Shown here: one piece after another, positions 16,322-23,886 of the stretch
Layout: every line of letters starts with the position of its first letter
Position numbering within the stretch: position 1 is the stretch's first letter
From: a virus
Length of the DNA stretch: 64,000 bases
Strand: one strand, 5' to 3'
Virus record (IMG/VR): IMGVR_UViG_3300009370_001221
Span: 62,001-126,000 of that record
Notes under the pieces: generated by a model
Seen by the model: only the letters and a program-made list of their open reading frames with translations
Databases searched by the model: none
Told to the model about the DNA's origin: nothing
Translations under genes and position numbers: made by a program

Positions 16322-17029
16322 TTATTTAGTTGTTTTTATAAAATATTTTATTTCTGATACGTTACTTTGTATATTTTTAAGTTGTAAATCTTGTATTTTA
16401 GTGCCTTTATTAGCCAAAAACTGATCTAAATAACCCATTATTTTTTTATCCCTATATATTGCTTGTTTATCAAAAATATAATAACCGCCAACTTCTAGTT
16501 TATCATATATTATATTAAACCATTTTTCATACTTACTGCCAATAGCATCAAAAACACATTGTACATTTTCTGGAGCCGCGTATGCTTGATTAAATAAATC
16601 TATATCTAATATTGTAATCATATTTTTATATGGTTCAGTATAATCATCAAATAATTCTGCCATAGTTGGAGAATTATAAAGATAACAATTTCGCAATTTA
16701 AGTAAATTTTCCTCTGAGGTACAATCATTTCCAAGTATTATTTTAGATATATTATTCCCCCAATCCTTACCAATTTTATTACCTTCTTTTAAATTTTTAA
16801 ATAAAGGATGTATTTTTTCTGTAATAAGTGACCAATCGTCTATAGTTACGATGTCATAATTTTTACCATGCTTAATTAACTGCCCTGCCCAATAACATGT
16901 AGATCTACCATAAGCACTACCAAGTTCCAATATAGTGCCTGACGATGGTAATTCTGGAATAATATATGTTATTCCTTCTGCACTTGTCGGAGGAAAATAT
17001 CCAGGTATTGTTTTCCAATAATCATTCAT
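16322..17029 (-). CDS. class I methyltransferase of the modification cassette
   Basis: A 235-residue SAM-dependent methyltransferase-like protein. Motif I is ILELGSAYGRST (33-44), IVTIDDWS is the acidic loop, ITILDIDLFNQAYAAPENV includes the post-motif strand, and KLEVGGYYIFDK is the late strand, as in the Methyltransf_24-type enzymes that act on sugars or small molecules. It overlaps the upstream radical SAM gene by 8 bases, so the two are translationally coupled and probably act in one pathway. Substrate unknown. Confidence 0.82.
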   Translation of the reverse strand: MNDYWKTIPGYFPPTSAEGITYIIPELPSSGTILELGSAYGRSTCYWAGQLIKHGKNYDIVTIDDWSLITEKIHPLFKNLKEGNKIGKDWGNNISKIILGNDCTSEENLLKLRNCYLYNSPTMAELFDDYTEPYKNMITILDIDLFNQAYAAPENVQCVFDAIGSKYEKWFNIIYDKLEVGGYYIFDKQAIYRDKKIMGYLDQFLANKGTKIQDLQLKNIQSNVSEIKYFIKTTK

Positions 17030-18227
17030 TTAAAAACTCTAATTCAGGAAATATATCTATAAATTTTACTTTTCTATATACGTCATGTCGTTTAATATCA
17101 TCCATTACACACGTTATATTCTCTCGTATCTTTATTTCATCATTAAATTCTATCATTGTTTTTATTAAACTAGTAGCAGTATCAAATAAAAATCTATTTT
17201 TTATATGCATTTGGGTTTCTTCAAGAAAACACTCCATAACTTCTTTAACATGCTGTTTCCATTTCATTGGCATATATCTATAATCAGAACTTGTACCATG
17301 ACCTGGCTCTGCCAAATAAACATTATGAAAGTTTTTCGTAATCCATCCTTTATTTTGCCAATGTGTTATTATCTCTGGCAATCTATGAAAATTAAACATA
17401 GAAACAACAGGTGAGTATTGCACACTAATGTTAGGATATTGTTTAACATAATCATTAGTCTCTACAATATTAGGCCATTTTTCACCATAACGTATCCATT
17501 CTGCACGTTGTTCTATCTCATCAATACTTGCGGCAAGTTCTACTTCTTTAAACTTTGATAATATGTCCCAAAAGTTTTTGCCCCTATATGTTACATTGGA
17601 CATATTACTATTCAATAATAGTTTAATATTCTTAGATAGGTCCATATCAATTATTGCTTCAAGCATAGTATAACTCTCTTCCATTATACTTGGTTCACCA
17701 CCAGACAAATATATTTGTTCTACTTTAGAAATGTTATCTATTAAACTGTTTAATAAATTTTCAGGTTTGTTTATTTTAGGAATAGGTGATACTTTTTTAC
17801 TAACTTTCTTATTAAAGGCCTCCCACTTACTACTAAAAATCGAGCCACAATAAAAACACATAAGATTACATTTATTAGAGAATCGTATATCAGTATAAAT
17901 TAAATTCATATCTGCTCTACCATCATTAGTATTTTCTAATAAACTAAAATGATGTTTAAAGTTTTTATTGGCCCACAAACGAGTGCTATGGAAGTTGCCT
18001 TTATCTTCTACTTTCCAACACTCAGAACACATATCAAGACGTTTATCAGCAAGGAAGTCTTTGCGTATGTCTCTCGATACATCACTATTCCAAATATCTT
18101 CTAAAGAGGATTCATTAACATTTCCCATTGCTGTGCCATGCATAGACATACAACAGGGATACACATTACCATCGGGCATTATTGCTACAGATACCCACGG
18201 CAATATGCAAATATTATTTCTTGTCAT
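17022..18227 (-). CDS. N-terminal twitch-domain radical SAM enzyme
   Basis: A 401-residue radical SAM protein in the unusual order twitch/SPASM-like domain first, core second. The N-terminus CILPWVSVAIMPDGNVYPCC, then GNVNESSLEDIWNS and MCSECWK (cysteines at about 7, 25, 26, 67, 70), would bind an auxiliary Fe-S cluster. The core has CNLMCFYC (120-127), binding the [4Fe-4S] cluster and SAM, and LSGGEPS (174-180). I recall an NCBI family for N-terminal-twitch radical SAM proteins with this order. The enzyme would do a radical reaction on a peptide, sugar or other substrate; which is unknown. It overlaps gp16 by 14 bases and the next methyltransferase by 8. Confidence 0.9.
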   Translation of the reverse strand: MTRNNICILPWVSVAIMPDGNVYPCCMSMHGTAMGNVNESSLEDIWNSDVSRDIRKDFLADKRLDMCSECWKVEDKGNFHSTRLWANKNFKHHFSLLENTNDGRADMNLIYTDIRFSNKCNLMCFYCGSIFSSKWEAFNKKVSKKVSPIPKINKPENLLNSLIDNISKVEQIYLSGGEPSIMEESYTMLEAIIDMDLSKNIKLLLNSNMSNVTYRGKNFWDILSKFKEVELAASIDEIEQRAEWIRYGEKWPNIVETNDYVKQYPNISVQYSPVVSMFNFHRLPEIITHWQNKGWITKNFHNVYLAEPGHGTSSDYRYMPMKWKQHVKEVMECFLEETQMHIKNRFLFDTATSLIKTMIEFNDEIKIRENITCVMDDIKRHDVYRKVKFIDIFPELEFLNE

Positions 18228-18702
18228 TATTTTGATTTAAGATTTGTTTTACTAACTCATTGCGATCTGCTACTATTGTTGCTTCTCCATCCATAGTATC
18301 ACTATATGGATCCAAGTCTTTACCTTGTTGATCAACCCGTTGTTTTTTAATCTGTAATTCGACCATACGCAACTTTTTATCTATTTTTGCTGTTCTGGCA
18401 TCTATAGCATTTTTCATCATAGTACCAGCAACTTCAAATATTTTACCTGCGTATCGTGCCTCTACATTCATACCCAAGTCCATCAAGTCATTAAACGTAT
18501 CTACAGATTTAGTAGCAATACTATCCATTTCTAAGTCATTTGCTTCCAAATCTCGCACAAGTGGCAAAGCACTGTCTATTTTATCTACATCAGACAGAAC
18601 TTTTTTAAGTTTTTTAGCATCAGTTTTTGCTATCTTACTATCTGGTTGTATTTCTTCAACAGGTGTTTCTAAATCAAACAATTCTTCTAATTTCTTTGTC
18701 AT
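18214..18702 (-). CDS. 16: terminase small subunit gp16
   Basis: A 162-residue protein from the ATG at 18700-18702 (MTKKLEELFDLETP). An upstream in-frame ATG at 18768 would overlap the previous gene by 62 bases and is unlikely. The order KVLSDVDKIDSALPLVRDLEANDLEMDSIATKSVDTFNDLMDLGMNVEAR, then a basic coiled-coil (KIDKKLRMVELQIKKQRVDQQ) and RNELVKQIL, is that of gp16 in marine T4-like phages, which recognises DNA and regulates gp17. A late-type GTTAAATA lies five bases before the ATG. Radical SAM genes flank it tightly on both sides (4-base gap upstream, 14-base overlap downstream). Confidence 0.9.
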   Translation of the reverse strand: MTKKLEELFDLETPVEEIQPDSKIAKTDAKKLKKVLSDVDKIDSALPLVRDLEANDLEMDSIATKSVDTFNDLMDLGMNVEARYAGKIFEVAGTMMKNAIDARTAKIDKKLRMVELQIKKQRVDQQGKDLDPYSDTMDGEATIVADRNELVKQILNQNNDKK

Positions 18703-18706
18703 AATA

Positions 18707-19627
18707 CTATTTAACTGATCCGCACTTCCTACGACATGTAAATCGGTATTCATTATTATCAAATTCATTTTTAATATCTAATGTTTCTATATCATATTCT
18801 TCTTTTGAGGTTCCTAAAATATCAAAATGACAACAAGGTGTTAATTTACCACCCACTGTTAAAAATAAACTATAATCTCCATTACCATTTACATTTATAT
18901 GCATACAATCTTCATGTTTAACATATGTATTATTTGCTTTATCCTTAGATTCTATAAAATCTGCTGGTTCTAAATAATATCTTTCTCCTGTTTTCCAATG
19001 ATATGCCGATGTGATATGCGGCTGTAATACAAAAAATTTCTTAAATCCTATATCTTTTGCTAGTTGCTTTGCTTCCTCAATGTGATGTTGATTGTGTTTA
19101 AAAACTAGATATTGCCATTCTGCAACACCACCTTCATCTATAAACGCTTTAGCATTATCAATTACTTTATTAAAATTAGTTCCTTGTCTATACATTGGAC
19201 TCGTGTCTGCTAACCCATCAATACCAAACACTACAGTATGAGAGTTAGTAAGATCTACACTACACTTTTTACCTAACTCTTGCCACCATTTTACTGAACG
19301 CAAACTGCCATTGGTTGCTATATTAATATCCCAACATCTATCTACTTTAAGAAATTGATGAAAAAATCTAGTTTGGGCCACTGCCTTGTCAATTAATTCA
19401 TTCAAATATTTGTATGCTATTGGATCGCCTAAATTACCGCACAAATGAATTGCTCTTAAATTAGGCAATTTACTTGCCTCTGCAACAATAGTGTCAGGTG
19501 ATAAATCTTGCAACACAAACCCGTCTGCAAGACCAAATCCATTATTATTACGTGGACAACCAGGGCAAGATGCATTACATCTTGTTGTAGGTTCAACATG
19601 TAATAATGTTGTTTTTTCAGTATACAT
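18707..19627 (-). CDS. radical SAM enzyme, downstream member of a tandem pair
   Basis: A 306-residue radical SAM protein. The cluster loop is TTRCNASCPGCPRNNNGFG (cysteines 17, 21, 24). Instead of the common GGEP motif it has HLCGNLGDP, and later NIATNGSLRS and VFGIDGLADTSPMYRQ, as expected for the SAM-binding barrel. The end carries extra cysteines (DCMHINVN, LTPCCHFD, FTCRRKCGS), a probable SPASM-type auxiliary cluster site, typical of peptide- or sugar-modifying members. It is a close paralogue of the next gene upstream, whose stop codon overlaps its start. It ends 4 bases before gp16. Confidence 0.88.
   Translation of the reverse strand: MYTEKTTLLHVEPTTRCNASCPGCPRNNNGFGLADGFVLQDLSPDTIVAEASKLPNLRAIHLCGNLGDPIAYKYLNELIDKAVAQTRFFHQFLKVDRCWDINIATNGSLRSVKWWQELGKKCSVDLTNSHTVVFGIDGLADTSPMYRQGTNFNKVIDNAKAFIDEGGVAEWQYLVFKHNQHHIEEAKQLAKDIGFKKFFVLQPHITSAYHWKTGERYYLEPADFIESKDKANNTYVKHEDCMHINVNGNGDYSLFLTVGGKLTPCCHFDILGTSKEEYDIETLDIKNEFDNNEYRFTCRRKCGSVK
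18708..18715 (-). promoter_or_regulatory. late-type promoter abutting gp16 ATG (GTTAAATA)
   Basis: Read leftward: GTTAAATA-GTATT-ATG, the same arrangement as at gp17, with 15 of 16 bases equal. The element overlaps the stop codon of the preceding radical SAM gene. No Shine-Dalgarno sequence precedes this ATG. Confidence 0.5.
19533..19606. repeat. 74-bp identical segment shared with 20540-20613
   Basis: Bases 19533-19606 and 20540-20613 are identical over 74 positions and encode the same 24-residue Fe-S cluster loop in the two adjacent radical SAM genes. Flanking sequence diverges. A second similar stretch is present at 19388-19455 versus 20395-20462, with a few differences. Identity at synonymous sites implies recent duplication or gene conversion. 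Confidence 0.9.
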
Positions 19628-20640
19628 TATTCAATTGATCCGCATATCGCCCGGCAAGTTAAACGATAGTTATTAGTACTAAATTCTTTTCTAATATCTA
19701 ATGTTTCTATATCATATTCTTCTTTATAAGGAAACCTATTAGACCAATGACAACATGGCATAACTTTTCCATCAATTGACATAAACATACTATATAAATT
19801 AGAATTATCTTGGTGTATATCTAAATGCATACAGTTCTCACTTTTAACATAAGTGTTATCTGTACGAAGTTCGTTTTCTGCCTCTGGATCTCCATATAAT
19901 TTATTTTCATGATACATATCATTAGGTCGTTGCACATCACCAAACACACTTCCTGGTTCTAAGTAATATTCTTCATTAGTTTTCCAATGAAATGCTTTAG
20001 TAAACCACGGTTGCCTTGTATAAAATCTAGTAAACCCTATACTTTCTGACAGTTGCCTTGCATCTTCAACTTGATGTTCATTATGCTTAAATATTAAAAA
20101 CTGCCATTCCGCAACCCCGCCACTATCTATAAAAGCTTTAGCATTATCTATTATTTTATTAAAATTAGTTGCTTGCCTATATATATGATTAGTATCTTTT
20201 AATCCATCAATACCAAATACAATTTTATGTAATCTATATAAATTTTTATTACATTTCTCACCTAATTCTTGCCACCATTTTACTGAACGTAAACTACCAT
20301 TTGTGTGTATATCAACAAACCAATGATCTTTATACTCACCTGTTGGGTAAAATTCATACCGTTTCCAAAAATATTTGTTTTGTTTTATAACTTGATCAAT
20401 TAATTCATTCAAATATTTGTATGCTATTGGATCTCCTAAATTACCACACAAATGTATTACTTTTAACTCAGTAAGTTTTCTTGCAACGTTAATTACAACA
20501 TTTGGATCTATATCACCAATTATTAAATCATCTCTCACCCCAAATCCATTATTATTACGTGGACAACCAGGGCAAGATGCATTACATCTTGTTGTAGGTT
20601 CAACATGTAATAAATTTACTTTGTCTGCATTAATGTACAT
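19627..20640 (-). CDS. radical SAM enzyme, upstream member of a tandem pair
   Basis: A 337-residue paralogue of the gene after it. Cysteines 19, 23 and 26 are in TTRCNASCPGCPR. HLCGNLGDPIAYKYLNELID, HTNGSLRSVKWWQELG and VFGIDGLKDTNHIYRQ follow in the same order. The C-terminal cysteines (ENCMHLDIH, MPCCHWSN, LTCRAICGS) again suggest an auxiliary cluster. It differs from its partner mainly by an insertion of about 25 residues near 225-260 (PGSVFGDVQRPNDMYHENKLYG region) and in mid-barrel. It overlaps the upstream gene by 11 bases. The pair may act on two related positions or substrates; the substrate is unknown. Confidence 0.88.
   Translation of the reverse strand: MYINADKVNLLHVEPTTRCNASCPGCPRNNNGFGVRDDLIIGDIDPNVVINVARKLTELKVIHLCGNLGDPIAYKYLNELIDQVIKQNKYFWKRYEFYPTGEYKDHWFVDIHTNGSLRSVKWWQELGEKCNKNLYRLHKIVFGIDGLKDTNHIYRQATNFNKIIDNAKAFIDSGGVAEWQFLIFKHNEHQVEDARQLSESIGFTRFYTRQPWFTKAFHWKTNEEYYLEPGSVFGDVQRPNDMYHENKLYGDPEAENELRTDNTYVKSENCMHLDIHQDNSNLYSMFMSIDGKVMPCCHWSNRFPYKEEYDIETLDIRKEFSTNNYRLTCRAICGSIE
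20540..20613. repeat. 74-bp identical segment, second copy
   Basis: This is the partner of 19533-19606. It encodes the cysteine loop of the upstream radical SAM paralogue, with identical bases at all 74 positions. Confidence 0.9.
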
Positions 20641-21424
20641 TTTTATACTTGTAATATAATTCGTTTGTTATCTCTACACAATATTCTTTCAACTTACCTG
20701 TATCAAAATTTATTGTTGTAAAATATGTATCTAATATTGGTACAATATGTTCAATATAAAAATCTATATGAAATGAAGGCATTGGAGACATGAACCTCGG
20801 ATCTTCAAATATGCGATACTGATAATGATCACTTTCTTTATATAAATCATATATTGGTGTATGTATTAAAAACTTATCCCATTTAATATTACTCCGCAAA
20901 TGTTCTAATTCTTCCGTATTGTTTATAAATTCAAAATCAAATGGATATCCATAAAAGAAATAATAAGGAATATTATGTAATTCACATAAATTTTGCACAT
21001 CCAATATTTGTTCTAAATCTCTTATATGATCATATACTTTAGATTGTATATATAACTCTTTGATTATATTGTCATCACTATGACTACTTGCCCAAAACCC
21101 TCTATTCTCTACAACATTTGCTTTCATATCTACAATAAAATTTCTTAAATTAAATGTTTTTATTTGCTTTAGAACTTCAGGATCCTCAACAAACATATCT
21201 AATTTACCAATACTAGTCCATTGTATTATTACTACTAATTCTTTGTCTAAATTCTCTAATATATGTTTTTTACATACTCGTCCTATAAACTCGTTCCCTA
21301 CAGCAGGTCCTCCCATAGACAAATGTTTTAATTTATGTGTAAGTGTAGGAAAATGTACCCAAATTGGATAATGTTTAAATTCTCGTTGACTTATTCCGCA
21401 ACCACTAGTTAGCAAATATTGCAT
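20630..21424 (-). CDS. SGNH-hydrolase-like protein
   Basis: A 264-residue protein. The N-terminus YLLTSGCGISQREF has the place and form of the block I serine loop of SGNH/GDSL hydrolases. HLSMGGPAVGNEFIGRVCKKHI corresponds to the Gly/Asn blocks, and the following strand ELVVIIQWTSIGKLDMF matches phage SGNH-like proteins I have seen. A late histidine (SFHIDFY, near 220) could be the catalytic His. Such enzymes are often acetyl-esterases or acyltransferases on glycans. It overlaps radical SAM genes at both ends (11 and 20 bases), so it belongs to the same pathway. Assignment is moderate; substrate unknown. Confidence 0.65.
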   Translation of the reverse strand: MQYLLTSGCGISQREFKHYPIWVHFPTLTHKLKHLSMGGPAVGNEFIGRVCKKHILENLDKELVVIIQWTSIGKLDMFVEDPEVLKQIKTFNLRNFIVDMKANVVENRGFWASSHSDDNIIKELYIQSKVYDHIRDLEQILDVQNLCELHNIPYYFFYGYPFDFEFINNTEELEHLRSNIKWDKFLIHTPIYDLYKESDHYQYRIFEDPRFMSPMPSFHIDFYIEHIVPILDTYFTTINFDTGKLKEYCVEITNELYYKYKNVH

Positions 21425-22298
21425 TATATTGCTTCCGTGTTATAACATTTCCTTGTCCATAATGATCATATTCTATTTCATCTGGATTACCACTACACGC
21501 CTTACATACAACAGGATTTGGCTTTTTAATATTATTAACAAACTCATCTAGATTATCATCATAACTTAATCCTGTATTAAGGTATGGTTGCCATACTTCT
21601 GAATCTCGTATATTAAACAATGCTAAAGTATCATCTAAATTAGCAACGGGAGGACATTTGTATAATTTATTTTTATATAGTGTAGGAGAATTTGGAGCAC
21701 CGCATACTTTATGGGCGCCAATAAAATCTTCATTATTAGCAGGTACTAATTTAGGTCCTTCTCCCATAAATGGACGCCTAAACTCACCAAACAAATTCAT
21801 ATGCCATTTTATATCAGCATTCCTATCTTTTAATTTAATAAGTTTATCTGGTGGATCAAACGGAGTTGCTGTTACTTTCCAATCAGAATGTTTTAAGAAA
21901 AATTTAACATTGTTAATATATTCCTCTGAAGGTGGATAAAAATGTAAACTAGTTTGTATTAAAACATTTTCCAATTCTCTACACCAATTATATAAATCTG
22001 GACGCACAAAGTAATGAAATCCATTAGTAATAAGTTTTACCCTAGCAGTTGGAAAATATTCTCTTATACCAAACATCCATTGTTTTAAATCTTTATTAAG
22101 CAGAGGTTCACCACCCATCAAATTAACTTCCTGTATAGTAAAACGTTGACTCCACTCTTTAAACCATTGCTCACCATCACTCCAAGGAACATGACCTTTA
22201 CGATTATAATTAGACATTACTATACAACCCCTACAAGACAAACTACAAGCATATTGCACCATTACATCTAAGTATTTTAAATCATATTTGTTTGTCAT
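21405..22298 (-). CDS. radical SAM enzyme with canonical GGEP motif
   Basis: A 297-residue radical SAM protein. YACSLSCRGCIVMS gives the CxxxCxxC cluster loop (18, 22, 25), VNLMGGEPLLNKDL (59-72) is the SAM-binding GGEP motif, and LITNGFHYF follows. C-terminal cysteines (HKVCGAP, LYKCPPVAN, VVCKACSGNP) suggest an auxiliary cluster. It is not closely related to the tandem pair and may do a different step. It overlaps the genes on both sides (20 and 17 bases), pointing to coupled translation. Substrate unknown. Confidence 0.9.
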   Translation of the reverse strand: MTNKYDLKYLDVMVQYACSLSCRGCIVMSNYNRKGHVPWSDGEQWFKEWSQRFTIQEVNLMGGEPLLNKDLKQWMFGIREYFPTARVKLITNGFHYFVRPDLYNWCRELENVLIQTSLHFYPPSEEYINNVKFFLKHSDWKVTATPFDPPDKLIKLKDRNADIKWHMNLFGEFRRPFMGEGPKLVPANNEDFIGAHKVCGAPNSPTLYKNKLYKCPPVANLDDTLALFNIRDSEVWQPYLNTGLSYDDNLDEFVNNIKKPNPVVCKACSGNPDEIEYDHYGQGNVITRKQYNAIFAN

Positions 22299-23028
22299 TT
22301 TCTATTTTAACTCGAAACTCTTGATGTAACTCATCTTGCATAGTTATGTCACAATGTTGACTTATTTGCCTCAATACTCTACTTTGTGATGGCACGTATT
22401 GTTGACGAGCATCTAAATCATCATAATTTATATTTAAATTTCTATCAACAACAGAATGATAATTATACTCTGCTTTATCCCATTCTTTTTCTAATTTTTT
22501 TCTATTTTTATCTGTTAATTCTTGTTTACGTGAGGCAAGTATGATATCTATAGTATTCATATTATAATGTGTATTGATATACCACGATTTGTCATTATTC
22601 GTAGTTAACTGTAACAACATACCAAAAAATTCTAACTGTGTTGGCTGTGGCTGATACCAAACTTTACTTTTAATATTGCGTAATATTTGCTTATGGCCTT
22701 CTTTAGAAGCAGGATATGTTATATTAATAAATTTATATCTTTTAAAATACTTCCATATGTCATCTTCTCTATAATGCGTAGGAACTACAACATATTTGTC
22801 TTTATCTAATGTGTTTATATCTTTATGATCATATAATCTTTCTGGCTTAAAATCCATACGCAATAAGTTTTGATTAAATACGTCATCAACTTTATACCTA
22901 TCACCTATTTTACGCCTATCTAAAGTATTACACTCGTCTGATTTGCTTATAATATAGGACAAGAATTCTCCACCTGCACCGTGTGGATAACATAAAAATA
23001 TAAAATTTAATTCAGGTAAGACGAACAC
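22282..23028 (-). CDS. P-loop protein, possibly sulfotransferase-like
   Basis: A 248-residue protein starting at GTG (23026-23028), the only good start near the front. The first strand and loop, FIFLCYPHGAGGEFLSYIISK (about 9-29), resemble the phosphate-binding loop of sulfotransferases, which bind PAPS there. VVVPTHYREDD and KFINITYPASKEGHK fit the next strands of that fold. Conservation is weak and other P-loop enzymes are possible. The gene begins just after gp4 and overlaps the next radical SAM gene by 17 bases, making it the first gene of the modification cassette. Confidence 0.5.
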   Translation of the reverse strand: MFVLPELNFIFLCYPHGAGGEFLSYIISKSDECNTLDRRKIGDRYKVDDVFNQNLLRMDFKPERLYDHKDINTLDKDKYVVVPTHYREDDIWKYFKRYKFINITYPASKEGHKQILRNIKSKVWYQPQPTQLEFFGMLLQLTTNNDKSWYINTHYNMNTIDIILASRKQELTDKNRKKLEKEWDKAEYNYHSVVDRNLNINYDDLDARQQYVPSQSRVLRQISQHCDITMQDELHQEFRVKIENDKQI

Positions 23029-23039
23029 ACTAATACTTA

Positions 23040-23477
23040 TTAGCGTTTCTTACCTTGATGAAAAATATCGTCCTCGGTTACTATTCTAAAACGTATACCT
23101 TGACGTTGACACCATTTATTTGCAGCTTCCCACTTTGCATGGTTCATTGCTACGTGTGCTTGATTGTACTTACTTTTACCGGCTCTCTCTATTAATGTTT
23201 GATTTTTAGGTTTTATCTCTATTAATTCTGCCATACGTTTACCAGACTTATCATTATACACAATAAAAAAATCTGGAACATATTGTGTCTGTTTACCTGT
23301 TAATGGATTTCTATAAGGTATTTTAATTGCTTCACTTGCCCATTCTGTTATGCTAGGATGATTATCACAAAATTGCATAAACGCAAATTCCCATCCACTA
23401 CGATATTTTGGATTTTTTGTTCCTACATATTTTTTATTGTTTTTAGGAAGGAAACGACCTTGGGCAAATTTAGCCAT
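23040..23477 (-). CDS. 4: head completion protein gp4
   Basis: A 145-residue homologue of T4 gp4 (150), needed to finish DNA-filled heads before tail joining. The opening AKFAQGRFLPKNNKKYVG, YRSGWEFAFMQFCDNHP, EWASEAIKIPYRNPLTGKQTQYVPDFF and AELIEIKPK follow T4 gp4 almost block for block. Residues P68-D69 and E87-x-K89 form a PD-(D/E)xK nuclease-type active site. It stands between the 130-residue gene (3 bases) and the modification cassette. Confidence 0.95.
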   Translation of the reverse strand: MAKFAQGRFLPKNNKKYVGTKNPKYRSGWEFAFMQFCDNHPSITEWASEAIKIPYRNPLTGKQTQYVPDFFIVYNDKSGKRMAELIEIKPKNQTLIERAGKSKYNQAHVAMNHAKWEAANKWCQRQGIRFRIVTEDDIFHQGKKR

Positions 23478-23480
23478 GAC

Positions 23481-23873
23481 TTAAGCCAGTATAGTTCGAG
23501 AAATATTATCAGAAACTGCCGTAGTTTGTTCAAAACCCAATATACTGGTTCGATTTCTTGTAGTATTTAATAATAAACTTAATAAGGTATTAAGTTGCAA
23601 TGTATCTTCCAAACCATCTAATTGCTCTATTAAATCAGGTATACTTAAATCTTGCTCTTTTGCTACTTCTAACAATGATATAACTAAATTATCAACAGTT
23701 GATGCATCAAAATTTTTACCTACAAGAAAACCACGCACAATATCAAAATGTGCTGGATCTACTGAATCTACTTGTGTATAATAATTACTAAAAAATTGCT
23801 TTTGTTTTTCATCTTGCGTAAACTCAGCAAAAGTCTCATCAAATATAGGTAAATTAGTTTTATTAATGGCCAT
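23481..23873 (-). CDS. 130-residue hypothetical virion-region protein
   Basis: A helical protein (FAEFTQDEKQKQFFSNYYTQVDSV, HFDIVRGFLVGKNFDAS, LVISLLEVAKEQDLSIPDLIEQLDGL) ending in RTSILGFEQTTAVSDNISRTILA. A protein of this size and layout lies next to gp4 in marine T4-like phages; it has no assigned function. The spacing to gp4 is 3 bases. There is no ribosome site; AGTAAATA, which includes the previous gene's stop codon, lies five bases before the ATG. Confidence 0.75.
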   Translation of the reverse strand: MAINKTNLPIFDETFAEFTQDEKQKQFFSNYYTQVDSVDPAHFDIVRGFLVGKNFDASTVDNLVISLLEVAKEQDLSIPDLIEQLDGLEDTLQLNTLLSLLLNTTRNRTSILGFEQTTAVSDNISRTILA

Positions 23874-23878
23874 CGTAA

Positions 23879-23886
23879 TATTTACT
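23879..23886 (-). promoter_or_regulatory. late-type element abutting start codon (AGTAAATA)
   Basis: Read leftward: AGTAAATA-TTACG-ATG. The TAA in it is also the stop codon of the preceding tube-protein gene. The five-base spacing is the same as at the other genes lacking a ribosome site. Confidence 0.35.

Noticed and set aside
18703-18768. Longer gp16 starting at an upstream ATG
   Set aside because: It would overlap the preceding radical SAM gene by 62 bases and add a non-conserved extension; the ATG at 18702 has the same start module as gp17.
16322-23028. RiPP-type precursor peptide inside the radical SAM cassette
   Set aside because: I looked for a short frame with a leader and a Cys-, Ser- or Gly-rich core between or beside the genes; the genes overlap and leave no room, so none can be supported.
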